This document shows, one piece after another, positions 34,050 through 46,601 of a stretch of 64,000 nt of DNA (its first letter is position 1; each line of letters starts with the position of its first letter). The notes under the pieces are model-generated. The model had not been told where the DNA came from. It saw only the letters and a list, made by a program, of their open reading frames with translations, and made no database searches. Source of the DNA: Luzula sylvatica (lineage: Eukaryota > Streptophyta > Magnoliopsida > Poales > Juncaceae); NCBI GenBank assembly GCA_946800325.1, contig OX326956.1, positions 73,481,087 through 73,545,086 on the forward strand, read 5' to 3'. Position numbers and translations under genes: made by a program.

Positions 34050-35867
34050 AAAGATCGTGCCATTTGGAGAAAGTATGAGAAAGTCACAATGTGATAATCT
34101 TCATATTCAATAATTCAGGATGAAATTACCAAAAAAACTGTATTTTCTGTTAATTCGGGTTCAAAATACATAATTTCCCAAATTCGTTCGCGCTGCTGTA
34201 TTCCTCTCGCCGGGGCGAGCGATTTTGATATAAAAATCGTGCCATTTGGAGAAAGATTGAGAAAGCCACAATTGGACAATCTTCATATTCAATAATTCAA
34301 GAAGAAATTACAAAAAAAACTGTGTTTTTTGTTAATTCGGGTTCAAAATATGTAATTTCCCAAATTCGGCCGGGCTGCTGCATTCCTCTCGTCGAGGCGA
34401 GCGATTTTGATATAAAGATCGTGCCATTTGGAGAAAGTATGACAAAGTTACCATGTGATAATCTTCATATTCAATAATTCATGATGAAATTACAAAAAAA
34501 ACTGTATTTTTTTTAATTCGGGTTCAAAATACGTAATTTCCCAAATTCGGCCGCGCTGTTGCATTCCTCTCGTCGAGGCGGGTGATTTTGATATAAAGAT
34601 CGTGCCATTTGGAGAAAGTATGAGAAAGTTACAATGTGATAATCTTCATATTCAATAATTCAGGATGAAATTACCAAAAAAATAGTATTTTCTGTTAATT
34701 CGGGTTCAAAATACATAATTTCACAAATTCGTTCGCGCTGCTGTATTCCTCTCGCCGGGGCGAGCGATTTTGATATAAAAATCGTGTCATTTGGGGAAAG
34801 ATTGAGAAAGCCACAATTGGACAATCTTCATATTCAATAATTCAAGAAGAAATTACAAAAAAAACTGTGTTTTTTGTTAATTCGGGTTCAAAATACGTAA
34901 TTTCCCAAATTCGGTCGCGAGGCTGCATTCCTCTCGTCGAGGCGAGCGATTTTGATATAAAGATCGTGCCATTTGGAGAAAGTATGAGAAAGTTACAATG
35001 TGATAATCTTCATATTCAATAATTCAGGATGAAATTACCAAAAAAACTGTATTTTCTGTTAATTCGGGTTCAAAATACATAATTTCCCAAATTCGTTCGC
35101 GCTGTTGTATTCCTCTCGCCGGGGCGAGCCATTTTGATATAAAAATCGTGCCATTTGGAGAAAGATTGAGAAAGCCACAATTGGACAATCTTCATATTCA
35201 ATAATTCAAGAAGAAATTACAAAAAAAACTGTGTTTTTTGTTAATTCGGGTTCAAAATACGTAATTTCCCAAATTCGGCCGGGCTGCTGCATTCCTCTCG
35301 TCGAGGCGAGAGATTTTGATATAAAGATCGTGCCATTTGGAGAAAGTATGAGAAAGTTACAATGTGATAATCTTCATATTCAATAATTCACATGAAATTA
35401 CCAAAAAAACTGTATTTTCTGTTAATTCGGGTTCAAAATACATAATTTCCCAAATTCGTTCGCGCTGCTGTATTCCTTTCGCCGGGACGAGCGATTTTGA
35501 TATAAAAATCGTGCTATTTGGAGAAAGATTGAGAAAGCCACAATTGGACAATCTTCATATTCAATAATTCAAGAAGAAATTACAAAAAAAACTGTGTTTT
35601 TTGTAAATTCGGGTTCAAAATATGTAATTTCCCAAATTCGGCCGCGCTGCTGCATTCCTCTCGTCGAGGCGAGCGATTTTGATATAAAGATCGTGCCATT
35701 TGGAGAAAGTATGAGAAAGTTACAATGTGATAATCTTCATATTCAATAATTCAGGATGAAATTACCAAAAAAACTGTATTTTCTGTTAATTCGGGTTCAA
35801 AATACATAATTTCCCAAATTCGTTCGCGCTGCTGTATTCCTCTCGCCGGGGCGAGCGATTTTGATAT
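34050..35867. repeat. 11-mer repeat, copy 1 (10 matched monomers)
   Basis: Recurs at 36050-37867 with an offset of 2000 bp (11 x 182 minus 2, the loss being in the shortened T-tract of the C monomer). Shared: TATGACAAAG, the eight-T run before AATTCGGG, ATAGTATT, TCGGTCGCGAGG, TTCACATG. The eleventh monomer of the period (35868-36049, with TGTTTGTTG) is not conserved. Confidence 0.85.
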
Positions 35868-36049
35868 AAAAATCGTGCTATTTGGAGAAAGATTGAGAAA
35901 GCCACAATTGGATAATCTTCATATTCAATAATTCAAGAAGAAATTACAAAAAAAACTGTGTTTGTTGTTAATTCGGGTTCAAAATATGTAATTTCCCAAA
36001 TTCGGCCGCGCTGCTGCATTCCTCTCGTCGAGGCGAGCGATTTTGATAT

Positions 36050-37867
36050 AAAGATCGTGCCATTTGGAGAAAGTATGAGAAAGTTACAATGTGATAATCT
36101 TCATATTCAATAATTCAGGATGAAATTACCAAAAAAACTGTATTTTCTGTTAATTCGGGTTCAAAATACATAATTTCCCAAATTCGTTCGCGCTGCTGTA
36201 TTCCTCTCGCCGGGGCGAGCGATTTTGATATAAAAATCGTGCCATTTGGAGAAAGATTGAGAAAGCCACAATTGGACAATCTTCATATTCAATAATTCAA
36301 GAAGAAATTACAAAAAAAACTGTGTTTTTTGTTAATTCGGGTTCAAAATATGTAATTTCCCAAATTCGGCCGGGCTGCTGCATTCCTCTCGTCGAGGCGA
36401 GCGATTTTGATATAAAGATCGTGCCATTTGGAGAAAGTATGACAAAGTTACCATGTGATAATCTTCATATTCAATAATTCATGATGAAATTACAAAAAAA
36501 ACTGTATTTTTTTTAATTCGGGTTCAAAATACGTAATTTCCCAAATTCGGCCGCGCTGCTGCATTCCTCTCGTCGAGGCGGGCGATTTTGATATAAAGAT
36601 CGTGCCATTTGGAGAAAGTATGAGAAAGTTACAATGTGATAATCTTCATATTCAATAATTCAGGATGAAATTACCAAAAAAATAGTATTTTCTGTTAATT
36701 CGGGTTCAAAATACATAATTTCACAAATTCGTTCGCGCTGCTGTATTCCTCTCGCCGGGGCGAGCGATTTTGATATAAAAATCGTGCCATTTGGGGAAAG
36801 ATTGAGAAAGCCACAATTGGACAATCTTCATATTCAATAATTCAAGAAGAAATTACAAAAAAAACTGTGTTTTTTGTTAATTCGGGTTCAAAATACGTAA
36901 TTTCCCAAATTCGGTCGCGAGGCTGCATTCCTCTCGTCGAGGCGAGCGATTTTGATATAAAGATCGTGCCATTTGGAGAAAGTATGAGAAAGTTACAATG
37001 TGATAATCTTCATATTCAATAATTCAGGATGAAATTACCAAAAAAACTGTATTTTCTGTTAATTCGGGTTCAAAATACATAATTTCCCAAATTCGTTCGC
37101 GCTGTTGTATTCCTCTCGCCGGGGCGAGCCATTTTGATATAAAAATCGTGCCATTTGGAGAAAGATTGAGAAAGCCACAATTGGACAATCTTCATATTCA
37201 ATAATTCAAGAATAAATTACAAAAAAAACTGTGTTTTTTGTTAATTCGGGTTCAAAATACGTAATTTCCCAAATTCGGCCGGGCTGCTGCATTCCTCTCG
37301 TCGAGGCGAGAGATTTTGATATAAAGATCGTGCCATTTGGAGAAAGTATGAGAAAGTTACAATGTGATAATCTTCATATTCAATAATTCACATGAAATTA
37401 CCAAAAAAACTGTATTTTCTGTTAATTCGGGTTCAAAATACATAATTTCCCAAATTCGTTCGCGCTGCTGTATTCCTTTCGCCGGGACGAGCGATTTTGA
37501 TATAAAAATCGTGCTATTTGGAGAAAGATTGAGAAAGCCACAATTGGACAATCTTCATATTCAATAATTCAAGAAGAAATTACAAAAAAAACTGTGTTTT
37601 TTGTTAATTCGGGTTCAAAATATGTAATTTCCCAAATTCGGCCGCGCTGCTGCATTCCTCTCGTCGAGGCGAGCGATTTTGATATAAAGATCGTGCCATT
37701 TGGAGAAAGTATGAGAAAGTTACAATGTGATAATCTTCATATTCAATAATTCAGGATGAAATTACCAAAAAAACTGTATTTTCTGTTAATTCGGGTTCAA
37801 AATACATAATTTCCCAAATTCGTTCGCGCTGCTGTATTCCTCTCGCCGGGGCGAGCGATTTTGATAT
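36050..37867. repeat. 11-mer repeat, copy 2 (10 matched monomers)
   Basis: Second copy of 34050-35867; GACAAAG at 36441 against 34441, and TTCACATG near 37388 against 35388. A private change is AAGAATAAATTAC near 37209. Its latter part also serves as the first copy of the 1820-bp decamer that follows, so the two periods are nested. Confidence 0.85.
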
Positions 37868-38414
37868 AAAAATCGTGCCATTTGGAGAAAGATTGAGAAA
37901 ACCACAATTGGACAACCTTCATATTCAATAATTCAAGATGAAATTACAAAAAAAAATGTGTTTTTTGTTAATTCGGGTTCAAAATAGGTAATTTCCCAAA
38001 TTCGGTCGCGCTGCTGCATTCCTCTCGTCGAGGCGAGCGATTTTGATATAAAGATCGTGCCATTTGGAGAAAGTATGAGAAAGTTACAATGTGATAATCT
38101 TCATATTCAATAATTCAGGATGAAATTACCAAAAAAACTGTATTTTCTGTTAATTCGGGTTCAAAATACATAATTTCCCAAATTCGTTCGCGCTGCTGTA
38201 TTCCTTTCGCCGGGACGAGCGATTTTGATATAAAAATCGTGCTATTTGGAGAAAGATTGAGAAAGCCACAATTGGATAATCTTCATATTCAATAATTCAA
38301 GAAGAAATTACAAAAAAAAACTGTGTTTGTTGTTAATTCGGGTTCAAAATATGTAATTTCCCAAATTCGGCCGCGCTGCTGCATTCCTCTCGTCGAGGCG
38401 AGCGATTTTGATAT
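36595..38414. repeat. 1820-bp 10-mer, copy 1
   Basis: Ten monomers matching 38415-40233. Markers: TTTCACAAATTCG near 36720 and 38540, TCGGTCGCGAGG near 36913 and 38733, TTCACATG near 37388 and 39208, AATGTGTTTTTTG near 37956 and 39776, TGTGTTTGTT at 38322 and 40141. Confidence 0.88.
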
Positions 38415-40233
38415 AAAGATCGTGCCATTTGGAGAAAGTATGAGAAAGTTACAATGTGATAATCTTCATATTCAATAATTCAGGATGAAATTACCAAAAA
38501 AACTGTATTTTCTGTTAATTCGGGTTCAAAATACATAATTTCACAAATTCGTTCGCGCTGCTGTATTCCTCTCGCCGGGGCGAGCGATTTTGATATAAAA
38601 ATCGTGCCATTTGGGGAAAGATTGAGAAAGCCACAATTGGACAATCTTCATATTCAATAATTCAAGAAGAAATTACAAAAAAAACTGTGTTTTTTGTTAA
38701 TTCGGGTTCAAAATACGTAATTTCCCAAATTCGGTCGCGAGGCTGCATTCCTCTCGTCGAGGCGAGCGATTTTGATATAAAGATCGTGCCATTTGGAGAA
38801 AGTATGAGAAAGTTACAATGTGATAATCTTCATATTCAATAATTCAGGATGAAATTACCAAAAAAACTGTATTTTCTGTTAATTCGGGTTCAAAATACAT
38901 AATTTCCCAAATTCGTTCGCGCTGTTGTATTCCTCTCGCCGGGGCGAGCCATTTTGATATAAAAATCGTGCCATTTGGAGAAAGATTGAGAAAGCCACAA
39001 TTGGACAATCTTCATATTCAATAATTCAAGAAGAAATTACAAAAAAAACTGTGTTTTTTGTTAATTCGGGTTCAAAATACGTAATTTCCCAAATTCGGCC
39101 GGGCTGCTGCATTCCTCTCGTCGAGGCGAGAGATTTTGATATAAAGATCGTGCCATTTGGAGAAAGTATGAGAAAGTTACAATGTGATAATCTTCATATT
39201 CAATAATTCACATGAAATTACCAAAAAAACTGTATTTTCTGTTAATTCGGGTTCAAAATACATAATTTCCCAAATTCGTTCGCGCTGCTGTATTCCTTTC
39301 GCCGGGACGAGCGATTTTGATATAAAAATCGTGCTATTTGGAGAAAGATTGAGAAAGCCACAATTGGACAATCTTCATATTCAATAATTCAAGAAGAAAT
39401 TACAAAAAAAACTGTGTTTTTTGTTAATTCGGGTTCAAAATATGTAATTTCCCAAATTCGGCCGCGCTGCTGCATTCCTCTCGTCGAGGCGAGCGATTTT
39501 GATATAAAGATCGTGCCATTTGGAGAAAGTATGAGAAAGTTACAATGTGATAATCTTCATATTCAATAATTCAGGATGAAATTACCAAAAAAACTGTATT
39601 TTCTGTTAATTCGGGTTCAAAATACATAATTTCCCAAATTCGTTCGCGCTGCTGTATTCCTCTCGCCGGGGCGAGCGATTTTGATATAAAAATCGTGCCA
39701 TTTGGAGAAAGATTGAGAAAACCACAATTGGACAACCTTCATATTCAATAATTCAAGATGAAATTACAAAAAAAAATGTGTTTTTTGTTAATTCGGGTTC
39801 AAAATAGGTAATTTCCCAAATTCGGCCGCGCTGCTGCATTCCTCTCGTCGAGGCGAGCGATTTTGATATAAATATCGTGCCATTTGGAGAAAGTATGAGA
39901 AAGTTACAATGTGATAATCTTCATATTCAATAATTCAGGATGAAATTACCAAAAAAACTGTATTTTCTGTTAATTCGGGTTCAAAATACATAATTTCCCA
40001 AATTCGTTCGCGCTGTTGTATTCATTTCGCCGGGACGAGCGATTTTGATATAAAAATCGTGCTATTTGGAGAAAGATTGAGAAAGCCACAATTGGATAAT
40101 CTTCATATTCAATAATTCAAGAAGAAATTACAAAAAAAACTGTGTTTGTTGTTAATTCGGGTTCAAAATATGTAATTTCCCAAATTCGGCCGCGCTGCTG
40201 CATTCCTCTCGTCGAGGCGAGCGATTTTGATAT
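38415..40233. repeat. 1820-bp 10-mer, copy 2 (1819 bp)
   Basis: Second copy of 36595-38414, one base shorter because copy 1 has an extra A in the A-tract near 38311. It reads AACTGTATT near 38500 where copy 1 has AATAGTATT, and AAATATCG near 39870 where copy 1 has AAAGATCG. Its last four monomers are tandemly repeated again. Confidence 0.88.
39506..40233. repeat. 728-bp 4-mer, copy 1
   Basis: Four monomers (A; B with AACCTTC and AATGTGTTTTTTG; A with AAATATCG and TTTCGCCGGGACG; B with TGTGTTTGTT) that recur exactly 728 bp later. ATGTG of the altered tract lies at 39776 and 40504, TGTGTTTGTT at 40141 and 40869. Confidence 0.88.
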
Positions 40234-40961
40234 AAAGATCGTGCCATTTGGAGAAAGTATGAGAAAGTTACAATGTGATAATCTTCATATTCAATAATTC
40301 AGGATGAAATTACCAAAAAAACTGTATTTTCTGTTAATTCGGGTTCAAAATACATAATTTCCCAAATTCGTTCGCGCTGCTGTATTCCTCTCGCCGGGGC
40401 GAGCGATTTTGATATAAAAATCGTGCCATTTGGAGAAAGATTGAGAAAACCACAATTGGACAACCTTCATATTCAATAATTCAAGATGAAATTACAAAAA
40501 AAAATGTGTTTTTTGTTAATTCGGGTTCAAAATAGGTAATTTCCCAAATTCGGCCGCGCTGCTGCATTCCTCTCGTCGAGGCGAGCGATTTTGATATAAA
40601 TATCGTGCCATTTGGAGAAAGTATGAGAAAGTTACAATGTGATAATCTTCATATTCAATAATTCAGGATGAAATTACCAAAAAAACTGTATTTTCTGTTA
40701 ATTCGGGTTCAAAATACATAATTTCCCAAATTCGTTCGCGCTGCTGTATTCCTTTCGCCGGGACGAGCGATTTTGATATAAAAATCGTGCTATTTGGAGA
40801 AAGATTGAGAAAGCCACAATTGGATAATCTTCATATTCAATAATTCAAGAAGAAATTACAAAAAAAACTGTGTTTGTTGTTAATTCGGGTTCAAAATATG
40901 TAATTTCCCAAATTCGGCCGCGCAGCTGCATTCCTCTCGTCGAGGCGAGCGATTTTGATAT
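40234..40961. repeat. 728-bp 4-mer, copy 2
   Basis: Second copy of 39506-40233, with GTATTCCTTTCGCC near 40746 where copy 1 has GTATTCATTTCGCC, and GCGCAGCTGC near 40920. After 40961 the series loses the AATGTG and TGTTTGTTG marks. Confidence 0.88.
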
Positions 40962-43900
40962 AAAGATCGTGCCATTTGGAGAAAGTATGAGAAAGTTACA
41001 ATGTGATAATCTTCATATTCAATAATTCAGGATGAAATTACCAAAAAAACTGTATTTTCTGTTAATTCGGGTTCAAAATACATAATTTCCCAAATTCGTT
41101 CGCGCTGCTGTATTCCTCTCGCCGGGACGAACGATTTTGATATAAAAATCGTGCCATTTGGAGAAAGATTGAGAAAACCACAATTGGACAACCTTCATAT
41201 TCAATAATTCAAGATGAAATTACAAAAAAAACTGTGTTTTTTGTTAATTCGGGTTCAAAATAGGTAATTTCCCAAATTCGGCCGCGCTGCTGCATTCCTC
41301 TCGTCGAGGCGAGCGATTTTGATATAAAGATCGTGCCATTTGGAGAAAGTATGAGAAAGTCACAATGTGATAATCTTCATATTCAATAATTCAGGATGAA
41401 ATTACCAAAAAAACTGTATTTTCTGTTAATTCGGGTTCAAAATACATAATTTCCCAAATTCGTTCGCGCTGCTGTATTCCTCTCGCCGGGGCGAGCGATT
41501 TTGATATAAAAATCGTGCCATTTGGAGAAAGATTGTGAAAGCCACAATTGGACAATCTTCATATTCAATAATTCAAGAAGAAATTACAAAAAAAACTGTG
41601 TTTTTTGTTAATTCGGGTTCAAAATACGTAATTTCCCAAATTCGGCCGGGCTGCTGCATTCCTCTCGTCGAGGCGAGCGATTTTGATATAAAGATCGTGC
41701 CATTTGGAGAAAGTATGAGAAAGTTACCATGTGATAATCTTCATATTCAATAATTCATGATGAAAATACAAAAAAAACTGTATTTTTTTTAATTCGGGTT
41801 CAAAATACGTAATTTCCCAAATTCGGCCGCGCAGCTGCATTCCTCTCGTCGAGACGAGCGATTTTGATATAAAGATCGTGCCATTTGGAGAAAGTATGAG
41901 AAAGTTACAATGTGATAATCTTCATATTCAATAATTCAGGATGAAATTACCAAAAAAACAGTATTTTCTGTTAATTCGGCTTCAAAATACATAATTTCAC
42001 AAATTCGTTCGCGCTGCTGTATTCCTCTCGCCGGGGCGAGCGATTTTCATATAAAAATCGTGCCATTTGGGGAAAGATTGAGAAAGCCACAATTGGACAA
42101 TCTTCATATTCAATAATTCAAGAAGAAATTACAAAAAAAACTGTGTTTTTTGTTAATTCGGGTTCAAAATACGTAATTTCCCAAATTCGGCCGCGATGCT
42201 GCATTCCTCTCGTCGAGGCGAGCGATTTTGATATAAAGATCGTGCCATTTGGAGAAAGTATGAGAAAGTTACAATGTGATAATCTTCATATTCAATAATT
42301 CAGGAGGAAATTACCAAAAAAACTGTATTTTCTGTTAATTCGGGTTCAAAATACATAATTTCCCAAATTCGTTCGCGCTGCTGTATTCCTCTCGCCGGGG
42401 CGAGCCATTTTGATATAAAAATCGTGGCATTTGGAGAAAGATTGAGAAAGCCACAATTGGTCAATCTTCATATTCAATAATTCAAGAAGATATTACAAAA
42501 AAAACTGTGTTTTTTGTTAATTCGGGTTCAAAATACGAAATTTCCCAAATTCGGCCGCGCTGCTGCATTCCTCTCGTCGAGGCGAGAGATTTTGATATAA
42601 AGATCGTGCCATTTGGAGAAAGTATGAGAAAGTTACAATGTGATAATCTTCATATTCAATAATTCAGGATGAAATTACCAAAAAAACTTTATTTTCTGTT
42701 AATTCGGGTTCAAAATACATAATTTCCCAAATTCGTTCGCGCTGCTGTATTCCTTTCGCCGGGACGAGCGATTTTGATATAAAAATCGTGCTATTTGGAG
42801 AAAGATTGAGAAAGCCACAATTGGACAATCTTCATATTCAATAATTCAAGAAGAAATTACAAAAAAAACTGTGTTTTTTGTTAATTCGGGTTCAAAATAT
42901 GTAATTTTCCAAATTCGGCCGCGATGCTGCATTCCTCTCGTCGAGGCGAGCGATTTTGATATAAAGATCGTGCCATTTTGAGAAAGTATGAGAAAGTTAC
43001 AATGTGATAATCTTCATATTCAATAATTCAGGATGAAATTACCAAAAAAACTGTATTTTCTGTTAATTCGGGTTCAAAATACATAATTTCCCAAATTCGT
43101 TCGCGCTGCTGTATTCCTCTCGCCGGGGCGAGCGATTTTGATATAAAAATCGTGCCATTTGGAGAAAGATTGAGAAAACCACAATTGGACAACCTTCATA
43201 TTCAATAATTCAAGATGAAATTACAAAAAAAACTGTGATTTTTGTTAATTCGGGTTCAAAATAGGTAATTTCCCAAATTCGGCCGCGACGCTGCATTCCT
43301 CTCGTCGAGGCGAGCGATTTTGATATAAAGATCGTGCCTTTTGGAGAAAGTATGAGAAAGTTACAATGTGATAATCTTCATATTCAATAATTCAGGATGA
43401 AATTACCAAAAAAACTGTATTTTCTGTTAATTCGGGTTCAAAATACATAATTTCCTAAATTCGTTCGCGCTGCTGTATTCCTCTCGCCGGGGCGAGCGAT
43501 TTTGATATAAAAATCGTGCCATTTGGAGAAAGATTGAGAAAGCCACAATTGGACAATCTTCATATTCAATAATTCAAGAAGAAATTACAAAAAAAACTGT
43601 GTTTTTTGTTAATTCGGGTTCAAAATACGTAATTTCCCAAATTCGGCCGAGCTGCTGCATTCCTCTCGTCGAGGCGAGCGATTTTGATATAAAGATCGTG
43701 CCATTTGGAGAAAGTATGAGAAAGTTACCATGTGATAATCTTCATATTCAATAATTCACGATGAAATTACAAAAAAAACTGTATTTTTTGTTAATTCGGG
43801 TTCAAAATACGTAATTTCCCAAATTCGGCCGCGCAGCTGCATTCCTCTCGTCGAGGCGAGCGATTTTGATATAAAGATCGTGCCATTTGGAGAAAGTATG

Positions 43901-45328
43901 AGAAAGTTACAATGTGATAATCTTCATATTCAATAATTCAGGATGAAATTACCAAAAAAACTGTATTTTCTGTTAATTCGGGTTCAAAATACATAATTTC
44001 ACAAATTCGTTCGCGCCGCTGTATTCCTCTCGCCGGGGCGAGCGATTTTGATATAAAAATCGTGCCATTTGGAGAAAGATTGAGAAAGCCACAATTGGAC
44101 AATCTTCATATTCAATAATTCAAGAAGAAATTACAAAAAAAACTGTGTTTTTTGTTAATTCGGGTTCAAAATACGTAATTTCCCAAATTCGGCCGCGATG
44201 CTGCATTCCTCTCGTCGAGGCGAGCGATTTTGATATAAAGATCGTGCCATTTGGAGAAAGTATGAGAAAGTTACAATGTGATAATCTTCATATTCAATAA
44301 TTCAGGATGAAATTACCAAAAAAACTGTATTTTCTGTTAATTCGGGTTCAAAATACATAATTTCCCAAATTCGTTCGCGCTGCTGTATTCCTCTCGTCGG
44401 GGCGAGCGATTTTGATATAAAAATCGTGCCATTTGGAGAAAGATTGAGAAAGCCACAATTGGACAATCTTCATATTGAATAATTCAAGAAGAAATTACAA
44501 AAAAAACTGTGTTTTTTGTTAATTCGGGTTCAAAATACGTAATTTCCCAAATTCGGCCGCGCTGCTGCATTCCTCTCGTCGAGGCGAGCGATTTTGATAT
44601 AAAGATCGTGCCATTTGGAGAAAGTATGAGAAAGTTACAATGTGATAATCTTCATATTCAATAATTCAGGATGAAATTACCAAAAAAACTGTATTTTCTG
44701 TTAATTCGGGTTCAAAATACATAATTTCCCAAATTCGTTCGCGCTGCTGTATTCCTTTCGCCGGGACGAGCGATTTTGATATAAAAATCGTGCTATTTGG
44801 AGAAAGATTGAGAAAGCCACAATTGGACAATCTTCATATTTAATAATTCAAGAAGAAATTACAAAAAAAACTGTGTTTTTTGTTAATTCGGGTTCAAAAT
44901 ATGTAATTTTCCAAATTCGGCCGCGATGCTGCATTCCTCTCGTCGAGGCGAGCGATTTTGATATAAAGATCGTGCCATTTGGAGAAAGTATGAGAAAGTT
45001 ACAATGTGATAATCTTCATATTCAATAATTCAGGATGAAATTACCAAAAAAACTGTATTTTCTGTTAATTCGGGTTCAAAATACATAATTTCACAAATTC
45101 GTTCGCGCTGCTGTATTCCTCTCGCCGGGGCGAGCGATTTTGATATAAAAATCGTGCCATTTGGGGAAAGATTGAGAAAGCCACAATTGGACAATCTTCA
45201 TATTCAATAATTCAAGAAGAAATTAAAAAAAAAACTGTGTTTTTTGTTAATTCGGGTTCAAAATACGTAATTTCCCAAATTCGGCCGCGATGCTGCATTC
45301 CTCTCGTCGAGGCGAGCGATTTTGATAT
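40962..45328. repeat. Irregular A-B region without a clear HOR
   Basis: Alternating A and B monomers with scattered C. I could not see a long-period repeat of several copies. Part of it (about 41.7-42.6 kb: GATGAAAATAC, GCAGCTGC, ACAGTATT with CGGCTTC, GGGGAAAG) resembles the 5-mer block at 24.4-26.2 kb, so older relationships across about 16 kb persist. Private changes are more frequent than in the HOR blocks, for example TTGTGAAAGCC near 41533, CAGGAGGAAATT near 42301 and CGTGGCATTTGG near 42423. Confidence 0.65.
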
Positions 45329-45510
45329 AAAGATCGTGCCATTTTGAGAAAGTATGAGAAAGTTACAATGTGATAATCTTCATATTCAATAATTCAAGAA
45401 GAAATTACAAAAAAAACTGTGTTTTTTGTTAATTCGGGTTCAAAATATGTAATTTTCCAAATTCGGCAGCGCTGCTGCATTCCTCTCGTCGAGGCGAGCG
45501 ATTTTGATAT
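45329..45510 (+). repeat. A/B recombinant monomer breaking the alternation
   Basis: This monomer begins as type A (AAAGATCG, TATGAGAAAGTTACAATGTG) and switches to type B by CAAGAAGAAATTAC near 45395, continuing B-like (AAAACTGTG, TATGTAATTTTCC). It is preceded by a B and followed by an A, so it stands in place of an A-B pair. That is what an unequal crossover inside the shared stretch between about 45370 and 45393 would leave, deleting 182 bp net. It lacks the CATGATG mark of type C, so it is a separate event. Confidence 0.8.
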
Positions 45511-46601
45511 AAAGATCGTGCCATTTGCAGAAAGTATGAGAAAGTTACAATGTGATAATCTTCATATTCAATAATTCAGGATGAAATTACCAAAAAAACT
45601 GTATTTTCTGTTAATTCGGGTTCAAAATACATAATTTCCCAAATTCGTTCGCGCTGCTGTATTCCTCTCGCCGGGGCGAGCGATTTTGATATAAAAATCG
45701 TGCCATATGGGGAAAGATTGAGAAAGCCACAATTGGACAATCTTCATATTCAATAATTCAAGAAAAATTACAAAAAAAACTGTGTTTTTTGTTAATTCGG
45801 GTTCAAAATACATAATTTCCCAAATTCGGCCGCGCTGCTGCATTCCTCTCGTCGAGTCGAGCGATTTTGATATAAAGATCGTGCCATTTGGAGAAAGTAT
45901 GAGAAAGTTACAATGTGATAATCTTCATATTCAATAATTCATGATGAAATTACCAAAAAAACTGTATTTTCTGTTAATTCGGGTTCAAAATACATAATTT
46001 CCCAAATTCGTTCGCGTTGCTGTATTCCTCTCGCCGGGGCGAGCGATTTTGATATAAAAATCGTGCCATTTGGAGAAAGATTGAGAAAGCCACAATTGGA
46101 CAATCTTCATATTCAATAATTCAAGAAGAAATTACAAAAAAAACTGTGTTTTTTGTTAATTCGGGTTCAAAATACGTAATTTCCCAAATTCGACCGCGAT
46201 GCTGCATTCCTCTCGTCGAGGCGAGCGATTTTGATATAAAGATCGTGCCATTTGGAGAAAGTATGAGAAAGTTACAATGTGATAATCTTCATATTCAATA
46301 ATTCAGGATGAAATTACCAAAAAAACTGTATTTTCTGTTAATTCGGGTCCAAAATACATAATTTCCCAAATTCGTTCCCGGTGCTGCTTTCCTCTCGTCG
46401 AGGCAAGCGATTTTGATATAAAGATCGTGCCATTTGGAGAAAGTATGAGAAAGTTACAATGTGATAATCTTCATATTCAATAATTCATGATGAAATTTCA
46501 AAAAAAACTATGTTTTTTGTTAATTCGGGTTCAAAATACGTAATTTCCCAAATTCGGCCGCGCTGCTGCATTCCTCTCGTCGAGGCGAGCGATTTTGATA
46601 T
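45511..46601. repeat. 6-mer tandem repeat, copy 1 (1091 bp)
   Basis: Six monomers repeated at an offset of 1091 bp: CCATATGGGG (TGCC at 45701 and 46792), GTTGCTGTATTCC near 46015 and 47106, GGGTCC with GCTTTCC, and AAACTATG at about 46508 and 47599. One base is missing relative to 6 x 182, in CAAGAAAAATTAC of the second monomer. Confidence 0.88.

Larger units (their letters stand above)
30775..35685. repeat. 27-mer tandem duplication, copy 2, with extra dimer
   Basis: Second copy of 25864-30410. Up to about 32.4 kb the offset is 4911 bp; after that it is 5275 bp because of one extra 364-bp dimer. Later markers still match: CTTTCGTCGGGACGAG at 33476 against 28201, TATGACAAAG near 34438 against 29163, TCGGTCGCGAGG near 34913 against 29638. 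Confidence 0.85.

Noticed and set aside
41535..41753. 72-codon open frame on the + strand
   Set aside because: Created by one substitution giving TTGTGAAAGCC near 41533; otherwise ordinary type B followed by C.
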